A program made the position numbers and the translations under genes. From Clostridia bacterium (lineage in GTDB: Bacteria > Bacillota > Clostridia > Oscillospirales > CAG-272), in NCBI GenBank assembly GCA_017942005.1, contig JAGAVJ010000051.1, positions 1 to 64,000 of the forward strand: DNA of 64,000 nucleotides. Reading direction: 5' to 3'. Under the pieces are notes generated by a model. That model was not told the origin of the DNA, searched no databases, and worked only from the letters and a program-made list of their open reading frames with translations. Shown here piece by piece: positions 60,053 through 64,000 of this stretch (positions are counted from its first letter, which is position 1; each line of letters opens with the position of its first letter).

Positions 60053-62212
60053 TCAGAGCTTCATTGTGAGTCCAATGCGCTTTTTTGGTACATCCACGTT
60101 TAAAACCTTTACCTGCACAACGTCGCCGACATGCAGAATTTCAGACGGATGCTTAATATAATTTGTCGTCATCTGGGAGATATGAATGAGTCCGTCCTGA
60201 TGTACGCCGATATCGACAAACGCGCCGAAGTCAATCACATTGCGGACAGTTCCCTCCAAAACCATACCAGGTGTCAGGTCCTCAATCCCCATAATATCGG
60301 TACGCAGCATGGGCGCGGGCAGTCCCTCCCGAATATCGCGTCCGGGCTTTTCAAGCTCTCCTATCATATCGGTTAAAGTCGGAACACCGACACAAAGCTC
60401 CTCTGCGAGCGTTTCCATACCGTAGGCTTCTGCCGTTTTGCGGATTTCGGTCAATGCGCCGGAACGAACATCGTTTTCAGAATAGCCGAACTTTTTTAAA
60501 AGCGCTTTTGCGGTAGGGTAGGATTCCGGATGCACACCGGTGTTGTCGAGAATTTCTTTTGCTTGGGGAATGCGCAGAAAGCCTGCACACTGTTCAAATG
60601 CCTTTGCACCGATGCGCGGAACCTTTTTGATTTGCGCACGGGAGGTAAACGCACCGTTTTCTTCCCGGTACTTGACGATGTTTTTGGCAGATGCAGTGTT
60701 AATTCCGGCAATATAGGACAAAAGGGAATAGGAGGCGGTATTGACGTCGACGCCAACCGCATTGACGCAGTCCTCTACGACGCCGGTCAATGCTTCGTCC
60801 AGCCGTGCTTCCTTCATGTCATGCTGGTATTGACCTACACCGATGGATTTCGGATCGATTTTCACAAGCTCTGCAAGCGGGTCCTGCAATCTGCGCGCAA
60901 TGGAAACTGCGGAACGCTGTGTCACATCAAAATCGGGGAATTCCTCAGCACCGAGTTTCGATGCAGAATACACAGACGCACCGGCCTCTGATACCATAAT
61001 GTATTTGCACGTAATCCCTTCTGCAGAAAGTTCCTTTAACGTATCGGCAATGAAAATTTCGCTTTCCTTGGAAGCAGTGCCGTTGCCGATCGCCACAACT
61101 CCGACATGATATTTTTTGATCAGCTTTTTCACTTCTGCTTTGGACTGCGGAATGCGTTCCTGCGGCTTTGTCGGGTAAATCACAGCGGTATCCAGCACAA
61201 GACCGGTCGGGTCAACAATCGCAAGCTTGCATCCGGTACGGTAACCGGGGTCATATCCCATGACTGTATAATTTTTCAGGGGTGCTGCCATTAACAGATG
61301 CTTTAAATTGATAGAGAAATTGGTGATTGCCCCCTCTCCCGCACGGTCAAACAGCTGGGTACGGATTTCATTTTCGATAGACGGTGCAATCAGACGGTGA
61401 TAGGAATCCTCCACCGCCTCCAAAAGATATGGCTTTGCAGGAGAATGATCGTTTTGGATCACTTGAGACAATAGATATCCGAGCGGTGCATCGCCTTGCG
61501 GGACAATGGATACTCGCAGCCATTCTTCTTTTTCACCGCGATTGATGGCAAGAATCCGGTGGTTGGGAATCCGATTGACACGTTCCGAATAGTCGTAGTA
61601 CATCTGATATACAGAATCCTCTTCTTTGGTACCGACGGTTTTCAAGATACCGTCCCGGAATGTCAGGCGGCGGATTTCCTTACGATATTGGGCATTGTCT
61701 GAAATTTCCTCTGCAATGATGTCGCATGCGCCAAGTAGTGCCTCTTTTTCTGTATGGATGTCTTTTTCCTCGTTGATAAAAGATTTCGCCAGTTCTTCCA
61801 GTGATGGCTGGTACGTTTTTTGTTGTGCCATAATCGCTTCGGCGAGCGGTTCCAGTCCGCGTTCCCGTGCAACGGATGCACGGGTGCGGCGTTTTTGTTT
61901 ATAGGGGCGATAGATATCTTCAATTTCTGTGAGAATTCTTGCATTGGAAAGTGCAAGTTCAATTTCCGGCGTCATCTTTTCCTGTGCAAGAATGGCATTG
62001 TATACCTCTTCACGCCGTTTATCAAGAGAACGCAGATAGTTCAGCCGTTCTTCCAATGCACGCAGTACCGTATCGTCAAGAGATCCGGTGACTTCCTTTC
62101 TGTATCGTGCAATAAAGGGAATGGTATTGCCGTCATCTATGAGGGCAACGGTTTTTTCTACCTGTTCGCGTTTTAAATGCAGTTCTTCTGTAAGCTGTGC
62201 AATGATATCCAT
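60053..62212 (-). CDS. tex: Tex family RNA-binding protein
   Basis: Predicted nucleic-acid-binding protein Tex, 719 residues, linked to transcription and, in some species, to toxin expression and stress survival. Order: helical N-terminal region with IPFIARYRKEVTGSLDD, a YqgF-like RNase H fold (VMGYDPGYRTGCKLAIVD), helix-hairpin-helix region (INTASAKNIVKYREENGAF), and a C-terminal S1 domain (VIDFGAFVDIGVHQDGLIHI). All parts are in place and the length is standard. The ATG at 62212 lies 48 bases from its SD, with a hairpin leader between. Confidence 0.93.
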   Translation of the reverse strand: MDIIAQLTEELHLKREQVEKTVALIDDGNTIPFIARYRKEVTGSLDDTVLRALEERLNYLRSLDKRREEVYNAILAQEKMTPEIELALSNARILTEIEDIYRPYKQKRRTRASVARERGLEPLAEAIMAQQKTYQPSLEELAKSFINEEKDIHTEKEALLGACDIIAEEISDNAQYRKEIRRLTFRDGILKTVGTKEEDSVYQMYYDYSERVNRIPNHRILAINRGEKEEWLRVSIVPQGDAPLGYLLSQVIQNDHSPAKPYLLEAVEDSYHRLIAPSIENEIRTQLFDRAGEGAITNFSINLKHLLMAAPLKNYTVMGYDPGYRTGCKLAIVDPTGLVLDTAVIYPTKPQERIPQSKAEVKKLIKKYHVGVVAIGNGTASKESEIFIADTLKELSAEGITCKYIMVSEAGASVYSASKLGAEEFPDFDVTQRSAVSIARRLQDPLAELVKIDPKSIGVGQYQHDMKEARLDEALTGVVEDCVNAVGVDVNTASYSLLSYIAGINTASAKNIVKYREENGAFTSRAQIKKVPRIGAKAFEQCAGFLRIPQAKEILDNTGVHPESYPTAKALLKKFGYSENDVRSGALTEIRKTAEAYGMETLAEELCVGVPTLTDMIGELEKPGRDIREGLPAPMLRTDIMGIEDLTPGMVLEGTVRNVIDFGAFVDIGVHQDGLIHISQMTTNYIKHPSEILHVGDVVQVKVLNVDVPKKRIGLTMKL

Positions 62213-62272
62213 ATTTTATATTTATGACCATAACTTTCTCGTTCTCGTTAGCGAAAGTTTTCCTTTCCTTTT
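62213..62272 (-). promoter_or_regulatory. SD-hairpin-AUG leader of tex
   Basis: Minus-strand AAAAGGAAAGGAAA (62259-62272), then stem AACTTTC / GAAAGTT (62232-62238 with 62253-62259) with a CTAACG loop region, then ATGGTCATAAATATAAAAT and the ATG at 62212. The ATG of ATGGTCATA is out of frame with tex here. Confidence 0.6.
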
Positions 62273-62323
62273 CTTTGATTGCAGTGTCTTGATGGCGATG
62301 CCGATTGCTGCAGGATGTTGTAG

Positions 62324-63160
62324 TCAGCTTCTCATTCCGCGTTGTCTTGCTGCCTCATAAAACATGACGGTTGCCGCACAGCCGACATTGAATGAGGACG
62401 CATAGGAGGTTTCCGCCATGGGAATCTTTACATATGTATCACAGATTTCGCGGAAATGACGGTTTAACCCTTCCGTTTCATTGCCGATGAAAAACATCGT
62501 GGTACGTGTCATATCGGCATCATAGATCATATCGGTGGCATGCGCGGTCGTGCCGAGCAGCTGTAGATCAGGGAAACGGCTGCGCAGACGATCAATCCAT
62601 GCGTGTATGTCTTCATTTGAAGAAAGACGCAGAACCGGAAGATTGAAGAACGACCCCATCGTGCTGACTACAACCTCCGGATCATATAAGTCGACCGCAT
62701 GTCCGGTTAAAATCAGCGCTTCAATGCCGAGTGCATCGGCAGAACGGATGATGGTACCGAGATTGCCACGATTGGAAGGACGGTCAAATAACGCCAGCAC
62801 GGGGTGCGCGGAGAGATGATTCAAAATTGCATCTGCGTCATTGTCCCGCATTCGTATGACTGCCATCAGCTCAGAAGTGTCCTCTTTGCCGGACAGCTCT
62901 GCCATTAGGGTATCGGTCAATGCATAATTGATTTCGGTTTCGGTATCGGCAAGCATTCCCTTTGCCCAATCGGAAAGCGATGCTTCAAAAGAATACAGCA
63001 GGGAAACGAAGTTCCAGCCGTTTGCTTTGGCTTCTTTTAAGTTTCGGACTCCTTCACATAAAAATGTGCCGTATTTATATCGTTTGTTTCGGTTGGTTTT
63101 CAAAACCTCAAATCTTTGATAATCCGCATTTTTTGATACAATGCGCTGTACGTTTGACAT
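62324..63160 (-). CDS. TrmH/SpoU family RNA 2'-O-methyltransferase
   Basis: Predicted SPOUT methyltransferase acting on rRNA or tRNA, 278 residues. The N-terminal substrate-binding region (RNKRYKYGTFLCEGVRNLKEA) is of the RlmB/YsgA type. The knotted SPOUT domain has DRPSNRGNLGTIIRSADALG (motif 1), MFFIGNETEGLNR (motif 2) and IPMAETSYASSFNVGCAATVM (motif 3), where the usual SLNVAVA is altered. Position modified is not readable. ATG 63160 follows GGGTGATT; it precedes tex on the same strand with 111 bases between. Confidence 0.9.
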   Translation of the reverse strand: MSNVQRIVSKNADYQRFEVLKTNRNKRYKYGTFLCEGVRNLKEAKANGWNFVSLLYSFEASLSDWAKGMLADTETEINYALTDTLMAELSGKEDTSELMAVIRMRDNDADAILNHLSAHPVLALFDRPSNRGNLGTIIRSADALGIEALILTGHAVDLYDPEVVVSTMGSFFNLPVLRLSSNEDIHAWIDRLRSRFPDLQLLGTTAHATDMIYDADMTRTTMFFIGNETEGLNRHFREICDTYVKIPMAETSYASSFNVGCAATVMFYEAARQRGMRS

Positions 63161-63258
63161 ATCTATCAATCACCCATCCTGTTGCATTTATCAGTTTTCA
63201 TGTTAACCATCGCGGCTTTCGAATAAGCATATTGCCCGCGCGTAAAAATAGTTTTGTG

Positions 63259-63981
63259 CTATTTCGCTGCATTTTGCAGAGTTTCTTCCTCTTCTGCTGT
63301 CAGATATCGCCATTCTCCAGGTGCAAGTGCGGCATCTAATAAAATTCCTGCAAATGCAATGCGGCTCAGTGCGGTAATCTGATTGTGCATGGCTTCCATC
63401 ATACGTTTGATTTCATGATATTTGCCTTCTGTCAATGTAATTTCGCCGCTTTTACAATCTTCATACAAAAGAATTTTACACGGCGCCGTTTTCCATTCTT
63501 CCGCATAGCTGTCAGAGGCAAGCGTCACACCGTCTTTAAGGCGTGTAATATCTGCATTGGAAAGCGGATACTTTACTGCAAAACGATATACTTTCTCAAC
63601 ATGACGCTTTGGTGCGAGAATACGGTGTGATAACACGCCGTCTGTGGTCAAAAGGACAAAGCCGGTAGTGTTCTTGTCCAGCCGTCCGCAGGGAAAGAGA
63701 TTTAATTTCTGAAGCTGTTTGGGTAAAAGATCTATAACGGTCGTTTCCGTAGGATCGTCGGTGGCAGAAACAACGCCTTGGGGCTTGTTCATCATGATAT
63801 ATGTAACTTCACGAAATGCAACCTGTATACCGTCAAGGCAGATGCACGCCGCGGCATCTACCTGCATATCTGCCCTTGCTGCCGGAATACCGTTGACCGT
63901 AATGCGTCCGGAACGGACATAGTGCGCCGTTTCCTTACGCGATGCAATACCGGCAGCAGTCATATATTTATCAAGTCTCAT
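63259..63981 (-). CDS. 16S rRNA pseudouridine synthase, RsuA/RluB type
   Basis: Predicted pseudouridine synthase of 240 residues. An S4 domain at the N-terminus (MRLDKYMTAAGIASRKET, then RSGRITVNG) precedes the catalytic domain, in which the active-site aspartate is in GRLDKNTTGFVLLTTDG. The motif YIMMNKPQGVVSATDD is typical of RsuA/RluB/RluE/RluF. RsuA (position 516 of 16S rRNA) is the best fit by length. AAAGGAT lies 10 bases before ATG 63981; the gene is close to the window edge but complete. Confidence 0.9.
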   Translation of the reverse strand: MRLDKYMTAAGIASRKETAHYVRSGRITVNGIPAARADMQVDAAACICLDGIQVAFREVTYIMMNKPQGVVSATDDPTETTVIDLLPKQLQKLNLFPCGRLDKNTTGFVLLTTDGVLSHRILAPKRHVEKVYRFAVKYPLSNADITRLKDGVTLASDSYAEEWKTAPCKILLYEDCKSGEITLTEGKYHEIKRMMEAMHNQITALSRIAFAGILLDAALAPGEWRYLTAEEEETLQNAAK

Positions 63982-64000
63982 TTGCAATAGCATCCTTTTT

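Overview
The window looks like a chromosomal segment of an anaerobic, sporulation-lineage Firmicute (class Clostridia, probably a gut glycan degrader). Supporting signs are moderate G+C, AGGAGG-type ribosome binding sites, sigma-A promoters with 17-bp spacers, a SpoIID-family protein, a clostridial-style ParE/ParC pair, a type A RNase P RNA, HPr, and many carbohydrate genes. UGA is an ordinary stop (for example at the end of the HPr gene). No phage, CRISPR array, rRNA or intact transposase was seen. All calls come from reading the sequence; no searches were run.

Layout. 0.3-1.4 kb: FkbM-type methyltransferase. 1.7-9.5 kb (minus): parE-like, parC-like, a small secreted protein, a SpoIID-family protein and an atypical winged-helix regulator. 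10-14.3 kb (plus): HPr, uvrC, rsmD, coaD and a GNAT acetyltransferase. 14.4-20 kb (minus): a sigma-like protein with a large C-terminal extension, then glucuronate isomerase, a sugar phosphate isomerase/epimerase and a Gfo/Idh/MocA oxidoreductase. 20.3-24.5 kb (plus): a DUF421/DUF4363 pair and a zinc/manganese ABC transporter behind a palindromic operator. 24.8-29 kb (minus): an amino-sugar operon (nagB-like, oxidoreductase, nagA, oxidoreductase). 29.5-36.3 kb: two serine hydrolases, aldo/keto reductase, GNAT, galT and an MBL-fold hydrolase. 36.4-43.2 kb: tRNA-Ser(GGA), a broken sialidase-like gene, a 998-residue ABC fusion, a GH78-like glycosidase and a GNAT. 43.4-48.7 kb (plus): AlaX-like editing protein, GH2 beta-galactosidase and nagB. 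48.8-54.5 kb (minus): zinc alcohol dehydrogenase, two unknown proteins, argF and a sugar-binding lipoprotein. 54.8-64 kb: rnpB, EF-G-like GTPase, PHP protein, MsmX-type ATPase, tex, a SpoU-family rRNA methyltransferase and an RsuA-type pseudouridine synthase.

The metabolic genes fit together. Sialic acid, rhamnose, galactose and glucuronate residues would be released from glycans, and NagA, NagB, GalT and UxaC would feed the sugars to central metabolism. A shared MsmX-type ATPase could power sugar importers and HPr could signal sugar status.

The most interesting signal is non-coding. About a dozen genes have a stem-loop placed between a good Shine-Dalgarno sequence and the start codon, where the spacer should be 5-10 nt. 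Many of these leaders end in a shared GGTCATAAA-like tail next to the start codon, and several share stem sequences, so they look like one dispersed family. Other notable features are a 173-bp MITE-like element with 18-bp inverted ends and 13-bp flanking direct repeats in the nagB-like leader, a five-copy hairpin repeat mostly at convergent gene ends, and a UGA that replaces the predicted catalytic arginine codon of the sialidase-like gene.
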